Positions 8,134-18,529 of a DNA stretch of 64,000 bases are shown in pieces (position 1 is the first letter of the stretch; each line of letters opens with the position of its first letter). The DNA comes from Rhodococcus xishaensis (lineage in GTDB: Bacteria > Actinomycetota > Actinomycetes > Mycobacteriales > Mycobacteriaceae), in the NCBI RefSeq assembly GCF_004011825.1, contig NZ_RKLO01000005.1:186001-250000 (forward strand), written 5' to 3'. The position numbers and the translations under genes are program-made. The notes under the pieces were generated by a model, which was not told the origin of the DNA, did no database searches, and saw only the letters and a list, made by a program, of their open reading frames with translations.

Positions 8134-9006
8134 ATGGCGACGCGCGACCGCACCCAACAGCACCCGCTGTGGACCACGCCCGCCGTCGAAGCGCTTCGCG
8201 CCGCACCGCATACGAAGGTGTCGGAGATCGACACGAAGGCCACGCCCGGCTTCGCCGGCAACAAGACCGACGGTGAATACATGCTCGAGGAGCGTGGTGC
8301 GGTCCTCTCAGCGCTGCAAGAGATGCTCTACGCCAACGGGCGCTCGGGCGACAAGCGTTCGGTGCTGCTGATCCTGCAGGGGATGGACACCGCAGGCAAG
8401 GGCGGCATGGTGCGGCATGTGATTGGGCAGGTCGACCCGCAGGGCGTCGATCACACCGCGTTCGGTGTGCCGACGCCGGAAGAGAAACGTCACCACTACC
8501 TGTGGCGCATCAACAAGGCGCTGCCCCGGGGCGGCCAACTCGGCGTGTTCGATCGCTCCCACTACGAGGACGTGCTGGTGGTGCGAGTGCACAACCTGGT
8601 GCCCCCGGAGGTGTGGGGTGGCCGCTACCAGGAGATCAACCAATTCGAGCGCGAACTGGTCTACAACGGGACGACCCTGGTGAAGGTCGCGATGTTCGTC
8701 TCGCTAGGCGAGCAGAAGCGACGGTTGGCCGAACGCCTCGCGCGCCGGGACAAACACTGGAAGTACAACCCGGACGATGTCACCGAGCGGGCGCTGTGGC
8801 CCCAGTACCAGGAGGCGTACCAGGCGATGCTGGACAGGACGTCCACCGACCACGCCCCCTGGTATGTGGTGCCCTGCGATCGCAAGTGGTACAGCCGACT
8901 TGCAGTGACGGAACTGATGATCGACGCCCTCTCGCGCCTCGAGTTGGACTGGCCGTCGGCCGAGTACGACATCGAAGTCGAGAAGCAACGCCTGGCGCGT
9001 TCTTGA
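8134..9006 (+). CDS. ppk2: Polyphosphate kinase 2 family protein
   Basis: 290 residues of the PPK2 family, which transfers phosphate between polyphosphate and nucleotides in the cytosol. Walker A is LQGMDTAGKGGMVRHV, Walker B FDRSHYEDVLVVRV, and the lid region contains ERLARRDKHWKYNPDD. It is a single-domain form. ATG 8134 has CAGAGT six bases upstream and no Shine-Dalgarno. Longer upstream in-frame sequence has no family similarity. Whether it prefers NMP or NDP acceptors cannot be read by eye. In C. glutamicum a ppk2 gene sits beside the porA/porH locus; here the two are 21 kb apart. Confidence 0.9.
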   Translation: MATRDRTQQHPLWTTPAVEALRAAPHTKVSEIDTKATPGFAGNKTDGEYMLEERGAVLSALQEMLYANGRSGDKRSVLLILQGMDTAGKGGMVRHVIGQVDPQGVDHTAFGVPTPEEKRHHYLWRINKALPRGGQLGVFDRSHYEDVLVVRVHNLVPPEVWGGRYQEINQFERELVYNGTTLVKVAMFVSLGEQKRRLAERLARRDKHWKYNPDDVTERALWPQYQEAYQAMLDRTSTDHAPWYVVPCDRKWYSRLAVTELMIDALSRLELDWPSAEYDIEVEKQRLARS

Positions 9007-9027
9007 CCGGCGTCAGTCGTTCGAGGG

Positions 9028-9249
9028 TCAGAGCATGTGCGGTGTGCTGTGGTGCACCTTGTGGTCGTGGTGGGTCACACCGCCGAAGATTCCGGCGCCG
9101 AGCGTGAACGACGCGACCGACACCAGCCCGGCGATCAACGCCCAGCCTGCGAATCCACCAGCGACGGCGACGACGAACAGTCCCAGGGTGGCAATGCCCA
9201 GCAGGGCCAATCCATACCCAGCCCATCCGGCGAAGTCATTGACCGTCAT
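9028..9249 (-). CDS. Small two-helix membrane protein
   Basis: 73 residues with two hydrophobic helices (YGLALLGIATLGLFVVAVAG and WALIAGLVSVASFTLGAGIF) and a His-rich C-terminus (THHDHKVHHSTPHML) that could bind metal. ATG 9249 is two bases after GAGGAG. It converges with ppk2 across a 21-base gap. No family recognised. Confidence 0.6.
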   Translation of the reverse strand: MTVNDFAGWAGYGLALLGIATLGLFVVAVAGGFAGWALIAGLVSVASFTLGAGIFGGVTHHDHKVHHSTPHML

Positions 9250-9329
9250 AACTCCTCACTCCTCCGGTCGGTGATAACGCTACGCCGACCCGAGAAGGAC
9301 AGGGACAGAACAGAAATACCGGACCGATA

Positions 9330-10370
9330 TCAGAAAGTGGCGGCGTCGATCACGAAGCGGTAACGCACATCGCTTCCGATGACGCGCTCGTACGCTTCGT
9401 TGATCTTGTCCGCGGGGATCAGTTCGATCTCCGCCCCGATTCCGTGGCGGGCACAGAAGTTCAGCATCTCCTGAGTCTGGGGGATGCCGCCGACGAACGA
9501 ACCGGCGAGGCTTCGACGGTTCCTGATCAGTGAGAACCCGCTCACGGTGATCGGATTCTCAGGCAACCCCAGTTCGACGAGGGTCCCGTTCATGGCGAGC
9601 ATCGACAGGTAACGATCCATGTCGATCGGGGCCGAGACGGTGTTGAGGATCAGATCGAACCGCCCACGCAGTGCCCTGAAGGTTTCCTTGTCCGAAGTCG
9701 CGTAGTACTGGTCGGCGCCGAACCGTAGGCCGTCGTCCTTCTTGCTCAGTGTCTGACTCAACACGGTCACCTCGGCACCCATCGCGTGGGCGATCTTCAC
9801 CCCGATGTGCCCGAGACCGCCCATGCCGGCGATTGCGATCTTCTGACCGGGGCCGGCGCCCCAGTGCGCGAGCGGTGAGTACAGCGTGATGCCCGCGCAC
9901 AGCAGCGGTGCGGCGGCGTCGAGTTCGAGCCCGTCAGGGATTGACAGCACGAAGTACTCGTCAACGACGATGTGCGTCGAATATCCACCGGCCGTGCGCT
10001 TTCCGTCACGTCCGACGTTGTTGTAGGTGCCGACATAACCGTTCGGGCAGTACTGCTCCTCACCGGCCTCGCAGCTGGCGCACTTGCGGCACGAGTCGAC
10101 AAAGCATCCGACACCCACTCGGTCTCCCACCGCGTGCCCGGTGACCTCGGAGCCGATCTCGGCGACCACGCCGGTGATCTCGTGGCCAGGGACGACCGGG
10201 TAGACAGTGTGGCCCCACTCGTTGCGGGCTGTGTGGATGTCGGAGTGGCAGATGCCGGCGTATTTGATCTCGATGAGCACATCGTGCGGGCCTACGGCGC
10301 GGCGTTCGATGGTGGTCTTCTCGAGGGGGCCGCCTGCGGAGTTCGCTGCGTATGCGGAGACGTCGATCAT
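9330..10370 (-). CDS. adhC: Zinc-dependent NAD(P) alcohol dehydrogenase (AdhC/cinnamyl type)
   Basis: 346 residues, medium-chain dehydrogenase. Catalytic zinc ligands occur in [10 protein letters not shown] and PGHEITGVV; the structural zinc lobe is [15 protein letters not shown]; the Rossmann motif is [15 protein letters not shown]. The pattern matches the YahK/CAD-type NADP-dependent aldehyde reductases, including mycobacterial AdhC (Rv3045). ATG 10370 lacks a good ribosome-binding site, but a 17-base palindrome lies just upstream, so expression is probably regulated. It lies downstream of metE, separated by a hairpin. Confidence 0.88.
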   Translation of the reverse strand: MIDVSAYAANSAGGPLEKTTIERRAVGPHDVLIEIKYAGICHSDIHTARNEWGHTVYPVVPGHEITGVVAEIGSEVTGHAVGDRVGVGCFVDSCRKCASCEAGEEQYCPNGYVGTYNNVGRDGKRTAGGYSTHIVVDEYFVLSIPDGLELDAAAPLLCAGITLYSPLAHWGAGPGQKIAIAGMGGLGHIGVKIAHAMGAEVTVLSQTLSKKDDGLRFGADQYYATSDKETFRALRGRFDLILNTVSAPIDMDRYLSMLAMNGTLVELGLPENPITVSGFSLIRNRRSLAGSFVGGIPQTQEMLNFCARHGIGAEIELIPADKINEAYERVIGSDVRYRFVIDAATF

Positions 10371-10380
10371 GCATACATGA

Positions 10381-10397
10381 CTACCGGCTACCGGTAG
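10381..10397. promoter_or_regulatory. Palindrome upstream of the alcohol dehydrogenase
   Basis: CTACCGG and CCGGTAG flank a 3-base centre, a 17-base near-perfect palindrome 10 bases before the dehydrogenase start codon. Its size and place suit an operator, although the binding protein is unknown. Confidence 0.45.
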
Positions 10398-10481
10398 GCC
10401 CGTGCAACGGACGTGGCATGACCCGGCACGACGTCCCCACCGCGGGCGGCGCCACGACGAACGGAAACACAGCGCGCCGGG

Positions 10482-10504
10482 GCCGGACCCGCAGACGGTC
10501 CGGC
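10482..10504 (-). terminator. Hairpin downstream of metE
   Basis: An 8-bp perfect GC-rich stem (GCCGGACC at 10482-10489 with GGTCCGGC at 10497-10504) and a 7-base loop lie 27 bases past the metE stop codon and before the dehydrogenase promoter region. Confidence 0.55.
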
Positions 10505-10530
10505 ACCGGCACGCCGACTGATAGGCATGC

Positions 10531-12819
10531 CTACCCCTGCGCGGCACGCCTCCGCAATCGCCGAGCCGCGGCGACCAGGTTGCGGAGTGACGGCTCGAGC
10601 TGCCAGTAGTGTCGGGTCTTGAGCCCACCGTCCGGGTTCGCCCACAGCCGGTCGAGGTCGACCGATTCGGCGGCCTCGGTGAGCAGCTCGTCGAGTTCGT
10701 CGATGTCCGGGATCCTGGCCGAACGGCTCTCGTAGACACCGGGTCCGACGCCGTGCGTGAGCGCCTTCTCCTTGATCGCGTCGAGCACCCAGCTGATGGA
10801 TCGAGTCGCGACGATCGCGGTGACGTCGGCGTCGAGTCGCTCGATCGCATCGACCACCGAACGCCTGCCCGAGTACGTCAAATGCGTGTGGATCTGCGTC
10901 TCGGGCTTGGCGCCGCCCGTCGCGAGCCGGAACGCGTCGACCGCCCAGTCCAGGTACTCCTTGTGCCCGGTTTCCCTCAGCGGCAACAGCTCCCGGATGG
11001 CGGGCTCGTCGACCTGGATGATCGCGATGCCCGCGGCCTCGAGATCTGCGACTTCGTCCCGGATCGCGAGCGCAAGCTGGTCCGCGGTCTCGTGCAGAGG
11101 CTGGTCCTGACGCACGAAGGAGCGCGCCAGCATCGTGACCGGACCGGTGAGCATCCCCTTGACGGGCTTGTCGGTCAGCGACTGTGCGTATGAGGTCCAT
11201 TCGACGGTCATCGGTTTCGGCCGTCGGATGTCGCCGTACAGAACCGGCGGCCGCGTGCACCGGGAACCGTACGCCTGCACCCAGCCTTGGTGCGTGAACG
11301 CGTAGCCCTCGAGCAACTCGGCGAAGTACTGGATCATGTCGTTGCGCTCGTGCTCACCGTGTACCAGCACGTCGAGGCCGATGTCCTCTTGCAGCGCAAT
11401 CGTCTTCGCGATCTCGTCCTGGATGCGCTTGTAGTACGCGTCCCAGCCGAGCCTGCCCTCGCCCAGGTCGTAGCGCGCCTGCCGGATCGCGGTGGTCTGT
11501 GGGAACGACCCGAGCGTGGTCGCCGGCACCAAGGGAAGGTTCAGTCGCGCCTGCTGCGCGACTCGACGCTGTTCGTAGGGAGCACGAACTCGGTCCCCCG
11601 GCTTGATCGCATTGACCCGAGCACGGACGTCGTGTTTCTGCTTGAAGTGCACCGACGTCGGTTTCTTGCGCCAACGGTCGGACGGGCCCTCGGTGAGTGC
11701 CTTCGCGAGCGAGACGACCTCACCCACCTTCTGCTTCGCGAATGCCAGCCGGTCCGCGACGTCGCCGGGCATGTCGTACTCGACGAGCACGTCGTACGGG
11801 ACGTGCAGCAGCGAACAGGAGGTCGACACAACCAGGTCCGGGGTGACGTCCTTGATCTCGTTGAGGTAGGTCAAGGTGTTGAATCGGTCGACCCGCCACA
11901 CGTTGCGGCCGTCGACGATGCCGGCATAGATCCGCTTACGCCTGATGCCCGGGACCTTCGCGAGTTCCTCCGCCGAGATGCGTCCGTTGACGAGGTCCAG
12001 GCCCAGTGCCTCGATGGGGGTTGCCGCCAGGATCGGCAGCGCCGCACCGAGATGCCCGTAGGGGCCGGTGACGAGCATGCGCGGACGCAGCGGCGCGTGC
12101 GCCAGCTTCTCGTACGCGCGGCTCAGCGCCGCCAACTCCTCCGGGGTGCGGTCCTCTGTGAAGCACGGTTCGTCGAGCTGCACGCAGGTCGCACCGGCCT
12201 TGGCCAGCTGTGCGAACAGCTTTTCGTATTCCGGAAGCAGCTGGTCGAGCAGGTCGAGCGTCGCGAAACCCTCCTGGGTGGAGCCCGGGGCGATCTTCGA
12301 CAGCAGGAGCAGGGAGACCGGGCCCAGAACCACCGGACGCAGTTCGATACCACGCGACTTGGCCCGCTCGAATTCGTCGAGAACGGACTCCGAACGCAGC
12401 GCGAACGTGCTGTTCTCGGACAGCTCGGGCTGCCGGTAGTAGTAGTTGGTGCCGAAGAACCGCACGAGCTCGAGCGGCGGGAAGTCGGGTCGGCCGCGAG
12501 CCAGCGTGAAGTAGAAGTCGAGCGGGTCGAGTTCGCTCTCGAGCGTGGCGAACCGCTCCGGGACGGCTCCGAACAGCAAGGCGTTGTCGAGAACGTGGTC
12601 GTAGTACGAGAACGTGTTGCCAGGGACCTGCGTCAACCCGGTGGCTGCCAGCTCGCTCCAGGTCTGCTCTTGCAATTCCTGCGCGACGGAGACGAGTTCG
12701 GCCTTGGTCCCCTTCTCGTGCCAATAGGCCTCGAGGGCCCGCTTGAGTTCACGATGAGGCCCGATGCGCGGGTATCCGAGGACGCTGGATCCGTACCCCT
12801 CAGTGTTTGCGGCGGCCAT
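10531..12819 (-). CDS. metE: MetE-like protein lacking the catalytic zinc site
   Basis: 762 residues, full-length homologue of cobalamin-independent methionine synthase, which moves a methyl group from 5-methyl-THF-polyglutamate to homocysteine at a zinc centre. The fold is intact: [18 protein letters not shown] at the N-terminus, [27 protein letters not shown] and [11 protein letters not shown] are recognisable. However the zinc ligands, at a constant offset of +5 from E. coli numbering, are His646 (kept), Thr648 (for Cys), Val670 (for Glu) and Gly731 (for Cys, in NPDGGLKTR). The pterin-stacking Trp is Arg566. Methionine synthesis by the known mechanism is therefore doubtful; the gene may be a neofunctionalised paralogue. 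ATG 12819 follows GGGAAAGG. No B12 riboswitch fits in the 116-base leader. Confidence 0.9.
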   Translation of the reverse strand: MAAANTEGYGSSVLGYPRIGPHRELKRALEAYWHEKGTKAELVSVAQELQEQTWSELAATGLTQVPGNTFSYYDHVLDNALLFGAVPERFATLESELDPLDFYFTLARGRPDFPPLELVRFFGTNYYYRQPELSENSTFALRSESVLDEFERAKSRGIELRPVVLGPVSLLLLSKIAPGSTQEGFATLDLLDQLLPEYEKLFAQLAKAGATCVQLDEPCFTEDRTPEELAALSRAYEKLAHAPLRPRMLVTGPYGHLGAALPILAATPIEALGLDLVNGRISAEELAKVPGIRRKRIYAGIVDGRNVWRVDRFNTLTYLNEIKDVTPDLVVSTSCSLLHVPYDVLVEYDMPGDVADRLAFAKQKVGEVVSLAKALTEGPSDRWRKKPTSVHFKQKHDVRARVNAIKPGDRVRAPYEQRRVAQQARLNLPLVPATTLGSFPQTTAIRQARYDLGEGRLGWDAYYKRIQDEIAKTIALQEDIGLDVLVHGEHERNDMIQYFAELLEGYAFTHQGWVQAYGSRCTRPPVLYGDIRRPKPMTVEWTSYAQSLTDKPVKGMLTGPVTMLARSFVRQDQPLHETADQLALAIRDEVADLEAAGIAIIQVDEPAIRELLPLRETGHKEYLDWAVDAFRLATGGAKPETQIHTHLTYSGRRSVVDAIERLDADVTAIVATRSISWVLDAIKEKALTHGVGPGVYESRSARIPDIDELDELLTEAAESVDLDRLWANPDGGLKTRHYWQLEPSLRNLVAAARRLRRRAAQG

Positions 12820-12850
12820 TCGGATCGACCTTTCCCTTCAAGCGCCTCGA

Positions 12851-12898
12851 GCCCGCACGCCTTGTCCGCTGCCGAAAGTGCGGAGAAGGCGCACGGGC
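12851..12898 (-). promoter_or_regulatory. Long stem-loop between fadB2 and the metE-like gene
   Basis: Arms 12851-12869 and 12880-12898 pair at 16 of 19 positions around a 10-base loop. It may end fadB2 transcription or act as an attenuator in the metE leader; the sequence alone does not decide. Confidence 0.5.
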
Positions 12899-12935
12899 GC
12901 CGAGGAGCGGGCTTGGTGTTGCCTTGAAGTGCTGT

Positions 12936-13832
12936 CTAGCTAGCCTTCTTGGTTACACGGCCGTTGTCGGCGTATTCGTAGAAGCCGGCACCCGACTTCT
13001 TGCCGACGAGCCCTGCCTCGACCATCCGCAGCAGCAGGGGCGGTGCCGAGTACAGCGGTTCCTTGAACTCCTCGTACATCGAGTCGGCGATCGACTTGAC
13101 GGTGTCAAGTCCCACCAGATCGGTCAGCGCGAGCGGACCCATCGGATGGGCACATCCGAGCACCATCGCCTTGTCGATGTCTTCCTTCGTGGCGAAACCG
13201 GATTCCACCATGCGGATCGCGGAGAGCAGGTACGGCACCAGAAGCGCGTTGACGACGAAACCGGAACGGTCCGCCGAACGCACGACCTGCTTGCCGAGCA
13301 GCTCGCTTGCGAACGTCTCTGCCCGCTCGGACACCGCCGGGCTGGTCTTGAGAGTGGTGACCAGCTCGACGAGCGGAAGGACGGGAACCGGGTTGAAGAA
13401 GTGCATGCCGATCACGCGCTCGGGCGCCTTGGTCGCAATGCCCAACTTCATGATCGGGATCGAGGACGTGTTCGATGCGAGCACTGCGTCCGGATCCGTC
13501 ACAACCTGGTCGAGTTCGGTGAAGATCTCACTCTTGATCTTCTCGTCCTCGACGACAGCCTCCACTACGAGCTGCCGGTCGGCGAAGTCACCGAGGTCGG
13601 AGGTGAAGCGCAGCCGCCATGCCGCCTGCTCCCGCTCTCGTTCGGTGATCTTGCCGCTGCTCACTCCACGGTCGAGCGAGCGCAGGATGCGCGAGCGTCC
13701 GGCCGCCGCTAGCTCGCGGGTCTGCTCGAACACCAGCACATCGACGTGTGCACGAGCGCACACCTCGGCGATTCCCGAACCCATCATGCCGGCGCCGATC
13801 ACGCCGACGCGCTGAATCTTCTCGCTGGTCAC
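12936..13832 (-). CDS. fadB2: 3-hydroxybutyryl-CoA dehydrogenase
   Basis: 298 residues. The N-terminal Rossmann motif RVGVIGAGMMGSGIAEVC binds NAD(P); the catalytic region has SNTSSIPI and GMHFFNPVPVLPLVELV, with the C-terminal helical domain ending GKKSGAGFYEY. It interconverts 3-hydroxyacyl-CoA and acetoacetyl-CoA in beta-oxidation and short-chain metabolism. GTG 13832 lies after AAGGAGCTCAC. It follows aceA in the same direction by 83 bases, as Rv0468 follows icl1, so co-transcription is likely and would join fatty-acid breakdown with the glyoxylate shunt. Confidence 0.93.
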   Translation of the reverse strand: MTSEKIQRVGVIGAGMMGSGIAEVCARAHVDVLVFEQTRELAAAGRSRILRSLDRGVSSGKITEREREQAAWRLRFTSDLGDFADRQLVVEAVVEDEKIKSEIFTELDQVVTDPDAVLASNTSSIPIMKLGIATKAPERVIGMHFFNPVPVLPLVELVTTLKTSPAVSERAETFASELLGKQVVRSADRSGFVVNALLVPYLLSAIRMVESGFATKEDIDKAMVLGCAHPMGPLALTDLVGLDTVKSIADSMYEEFKEPLYSAPPLLLRMVEAGLVGKKSGAGFYEYADNGRVTKKAS

Positions 13833-13915
13833 GTGAGCTCCTTTTCGGAAGTGGAGGTCGGTCCCCGGGGCGGGTCCGGTGCACTGCACCCGCCCCGCCC
13901 CCGGGGTCTGGCGGA

Positions 13916-15205
<1,290 letters not shown>

Positions 15206-15642
15206 CGAAAGCTCCACTTCTTCTTTGCTGCTCTGACCGGTACGTGTGTACTGCTTCACATCGTTGCCAGGTCGATCGGATGTACATGCCGACAATGACA
15301 CAGACGAAAACCCGCGTCTACCTGTTGCTAATGCCAATCTTCGCTAGGTTTCCATCTCGATCTGTGAATCTTGCTAATCCTCCGAAGGCCAAGCAGATGC
15401 TTGGGTTACCGATCGGTAGCAGCGAAAGTTACCTGCAAGTAGGCCTCTACCTCGGCCTTAGCACCAAACCCGGACACGACCATGGAGCGCGAAAACGGAC
15501 GCCCGTTCGGCGCCGTCCGCGAGTGAGTCTCCGCCGAGGCAGCGCCTGCGTGTGGGAGCAATCACACGAATCGGACACCTGTCCGTTGAGCGGAACGATC
15601 GACAATTCCGGCGCGCAGAGTTCTGCGGGGGATCGGCAGGCG
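15206..15642. promoter_or_regulatory. aceA upstream regulatory region
   Basis: A 437-base non-coding region. It contains TTGCTAAT at 15325-15332 and again at 15371-15378, and CTTAGCA (the reverse of the same core) at 15457-15463. These are candidates for RamB-type binding because the same core recurs upstream of ramB itself. A CGGACG/CGTCCG stem at 15496-15519 lies just past the end of the upstream gene and may be its terminator. No protein-coding signal was seen. Confidence 0.5.
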
Positions 15643-16476
15643 CTACGGCTGCTGTCGACCGACGATCGTCACGCGAGCGAACCCGTATCGCGCATCGAAT
15701 GCGGCCGCCGAGCCCGCCAGGTCGTAGTTGCGCGAACCGAACTCCGCACTCTCGACGACCGCCGGGCCGGCGACGATCGGCGACAAACGTGTCAGCTCCC
15801 ACTGGGTATGGATGAGTCCAGGCCGCCGATCGGCGTCGCCGGTGCCCGCGCCTTGGTCGGCGCGCCACGACTGACAGACGAGCCAGTCCGGCGCCAGTTG
15901 CGTCTGCGTGGACCCACACTCCGAGAGCTCTACCCGACCGGTCATCCCTTTGCCCTCGCCGTCGACCGATGAGACCGAGAACCCCATGCCCCCGACGTCG
16001 TTGACAAGACTCATGGTCGTCTGCGGCAGCGCGGGTAGAGCGAAGGGAGCCCGATCCTCGTCGCCGATGGGCATGCCCGTCAGGAAGTCCGCCGTGAAGG
16101 CGCTCTCGTCCTGCTCACCCGGAAGCAAGCAGCTGCACGACATTCCGGCCAGCAGCCGGCCGACCGGTATACCCACGGAGTCGTCGGACAGCGGCTCGAC
16201 GATCCACGCCGCTAGCTCCGGTCGATCCGGGACCTCGAACGGGTCGGGTAGCAGCGCACGGGCGAAGTCCCGGCTGACATCGGCCGTGAGGATGAGCCAA
16301 CGTGCGGTTACGGAGATCGCGTCCGGATCCCTGGTGTCGTCGGCATCTTCGATGCCCGCGGCCGCTACCTTTGCGCCCGCGAGCACGCGCCCCTCGGCCC
16401 GGGCCGAGGAGACGGGCATCGGCGACTGGACTCCGCCGACTGCGCGGCGCTTCGACCTGATCGACCTGAAGAACAT
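15643..16476 (-). CDS. Conserved hypothetical protein between aceA and ramB
   Basis: 277 residues, not confidently recognised. The stretch from SRDFARALLPDPFEVPDRPE to AAWIVEPL, with a later GRLLAGMSCSC and GGMGFSVSS, recalls the acetoacetate decarboxylase-like fold, but the catalytic Lys motif was not identified. No signal peptide or transmembrane helix. ATG 16476 follows AGAGG with six bases spacing; an apparent 66-residue upstream extension is low complexity and is rejected. It takes the place of the thioesterase gene (Rv0466) found between ramB and icl1 in M. tuberculosis. Its position suggests co-regulation with acetate metabolism. Confidence 0.65.
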   Translation of the reverse strand: MFFRSIRSKRRAVGGVQSPMPVSSARAEGRVLAGAKVAAAGIEDADDTRDPDAISVTARWLILTADVSRDFARALLPDPFEVPDRPELAAWIVEPLSDDSVGIPVGRLLAGMSCSCLLPGEQDESAFTADFLTGMPIGDEDRAPFALPALPQTTMSLVNDVGGMGFSVSSVDGEGKGMTGRVELSECGSTQTQLAPDWLVCQSWRADQGAGTGDADRRPGLIHTQWELTRLSPIVAGPAVVESAEFGSRNYDLAGSAAAFDARYGFARVTIVGRQQP

Positions 16477-16898
16477 CGTGACCTCTGACAACCCGGTCGT
16501 GTGACAGGCCGGCGAGCCTCGACGCTCACGCGCGGAAGCACGACGGCCGCCATGACGACCACTTGGACATGGACCGGCTCGCGCCCTCGCTGGAGGGCAA
16601 GCGCGAGCCGGGGACCCCACCCGCCGGCGGGAGTCGACCTCTGTTCGCTCGGGGCGCGCGAGCCCCCGCCCCACACCCCAAACTGGCTTGCAATCAACTC
16701 TTTACAAAATCGAGCATCGTCTGTTGCCCACCTTTTGCCACCGTTATCGAGATGTCAAGACTTGTTGGAAAAACGTCACCTTCGCCTCAGTCGCCCCATC
16801 CCGTCTCACTCGTCCCACACGCGAGGGCGCGCCCCGCCCCAAACACGCTGCTAATCCAATTCTTTGCACAGTTAGCAGCACGCTCGTACCCTTGCGTC
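16477..16898. promoter_or_regulatory. Divergent region upstream of ramB
   Basis: A 422-base intergenic region. Close to ramB, TGCTAAT (16849-16855) and GTTAGCA (16871-16877) form an inverted pair with a 15-base spacer, a probable autoregulatory site. The ramB -10 box TACCCT (16887-16892) lies six bases before the ATG. The segment 16685-16790 is AT-richer than the surroundings and probably holds more promoter elements. No gene was found in it. Confidence 0.5.
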
Positions 16899-18308
16899 AT
16901 GTCCAGGACCTTCGTCGGCGCACGTCTTCGACAGCTCCGCACCGAACGCGGACTCAGCCAAGCCGCCCTGGCGAAGACCCTGGAGATCTCCGCCAGCTAC
17001 CTCAATCAGATCGAGCACGACGTGCGCCCGCTCACGGTCCCGGTGCTGCTGCGGATCAGTGAAGTGTTCGGGGTCGACACGACGTTCTTCTCCAACCAGG
17101 ACGACACTCGGCTGATCGCCGAACTGCGCGAGGTGGCACTCGACGAAGACATGGGTATCGACGCCGACGCGCAGGAGATCGCGGACATGGTGTCGTCGCA
17201 TCCGAGCCTGGCGAAGGCCATGGTCAACATGCACCGTCGCTACCGCAACACCACCGCGCAGTTGGCAGCTGCGACCGAGGACCGGTTCAACGACGGCAGC
17301 GGCAGCGGCTCGATAACGATGCCGCACGAGGAAGTGCGCGACTACTTCTACCAGCGGCAGAACTACATCCACGATCTCGACACCGCCGCCGAGGAACTCA
17401 CCGCGCGGCTGCGCTTCCACCGCGGTGACATCGCCGAGGGCATCATGCGACGGCTGGAGAATCTGCACGATGTGCAGATCGTGCGCCGCATCGACCTGGG
17501 CGAGAACGTACTGCACCGCTACGACCCCGAGACTCGCGTGCTCGAGATCTCGCCCGCGCTGTCGGGTGGGCAGCAGGTCTTCAAGTTCGCTACGGAACTC
17601 GCGTACCTCGAGTGCGACCACCTGCTGCGGCAGCTGGTCGACGAGGGCAACTTCACTTCCGACGAGGCCCGATCCCTAGCAATGCTGGGCCTGGCCAACT
17701 ACTTCGCGGCCGCGACGGTGCTGCCGTACGGACAGTTCCACGAGAAGGCGGAGGACTTCCGTTACGACATCGAGCGGCTGTCGGCGTTCTACTCGATCAG
17801 CTACGAGACCATCTGCCACCGCCTGTCGACGTTGCAGCGCCCCCGGCAACGCGGGGTGCCGTGGTCGTTCGTGCGGGTCGATCGCGCGGGGAACATGTCG
17901 AAACGGCAGTCCGCCACCGGTTTCCACTTCTCGTCCAGCGGTGGCACGTGTCCGTTGTGGAACGTTTACGAGACGTTCGCCTACCCGGGAAAGCTCATGA
18001 CGCAGATAGCGCAGATGCCGGACGGGCGCAACTACCTGTGGGTCGCCCGTACCGTTGAGCGCCGCGCGCAGCGCTACGGCCAGCCGGGCAAGACGTTCGC
18101 GATCGGCCTCGGCTGCGAATTGCGGCACGCGCCGCGCGTCGTCTATGCCGACGGACTCGATCTCGGTGGTGGCGCAGCGACCCCGATCGGCGCGGGCTGC
18201 CGCGTGTGCGAGCGGATGAACTGCCCGCAGCGCGCGTTCCCGCCTCTCGGCAAGGAACTCGACATCAACGAGCACCGCAGCTCGGTGTCGCCGTACATGA
18301 TCCGCTGA
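16899..18308 (+). CDS. ramB: RamB, regulator of acetate metabolism
   Basis: 469 residues. An N-terminal XRE helix-turn-helix (residues about 8-62; GLSQAALAKTLEISASYLNQ) is followed by a central IrrE/ImmA-like domain (ELAYLECDHLLRQLVDEGNF) and a C-terminal DUF2083 region with a Cys cluster, GCRVCERMNCPQRAFPP, that may bind zinc. RamB represses or tunes acetate and glyoxylate genes in Corynebacterium and Mycobacterium. ATG 16899 lies six bases after TACCCT, so the transcript is probably leaderless; longer in-frame sequence upstream lacks similarity. The gene is divergent from the unknown gene and aceA. Confidence 0.93.
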   Translation: MSRTFVGARLRQLRTERGLSQAALAKTLEISASYLNQIEHDVRPLTVPVLLRISEVFGVDTTFFSNQDDTRLIAELREVALDEDMGIDADAQEIADMVSSHPSLAKAMVNMHRRYRNTTAQLAAATEDRFNDGSGSGSITMPHEEVRDYFYQRQNYIHDLDTAAEELTARLRFHRGDIAEGIMRRLENLHDVQIVRRIDLGENVLHRYDPETRVLEISPALSGGQQVFKFATELAYLECDHLLRQLVDEGNFTSDEARSLAMLGLANYFAAATVLPYGQFHEKAEDFRYDIERLSAFYSISYETICHRLSTLQRPRQRGVPWSFVRVDRAGNMSKRQSATGFHFSSSGGTCPLWNVYETFAYPGKLMTQIAQMPDGRNYLWVARTVERRAQRYGQPGKTFAIGLGCELRHAPRVVYADGLDLGGGAATPIGAGCRVCERMNCPQRAFPPLGKELDINEHRSSVSPYMIR

Positions 18309-18379
18309 TCCGCCGACACCCCTCCCTATCGTCCGGCCCCTTCGTCTGACCTCCTCCGTCGAGACGGCGTGAGCTCCTG

Positions 18380-18395
18380 TTCACATGTGCGAAAT
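18380..18395 (+). promoter_or_regulatory. Candidate GlnR site upstream of urtA
   Basis: TTCAC, six bases, GAAAT matches the actinobacterial GlnR half-site layout gTnAC-n6-GaAAc at most positions, about 135 bases before the urtA start. GlnR control of urea uptake is known in mycobacteria; binding here is inferred. Confidence 0.4.
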
Positions 18396-18529
18396 ATCCG
18401 ACACGAACTCGTGATCCACAGACATTCCAGCGCAACAACTTCCGCCTACTGTCTCCCATCACGGATACAGCGTCGTATACGTACTTCTCCGCAGCTCAGC
18501 GTCACTCCACTCGACGGAAAGGCCCGTCC

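Noticed and set aside
11287-12927. Long plus-strand frame opposite metE
   Set aside because: Antisense shadow of a full-length MetE homologue; composition typical of high-GC shadow frames.
12820-12935. B12 riboswitch upstream of metE
   Set aside because: The gap is only 116 bases and shows no B12-box; cobalamin riboswitches need about 200 bases.
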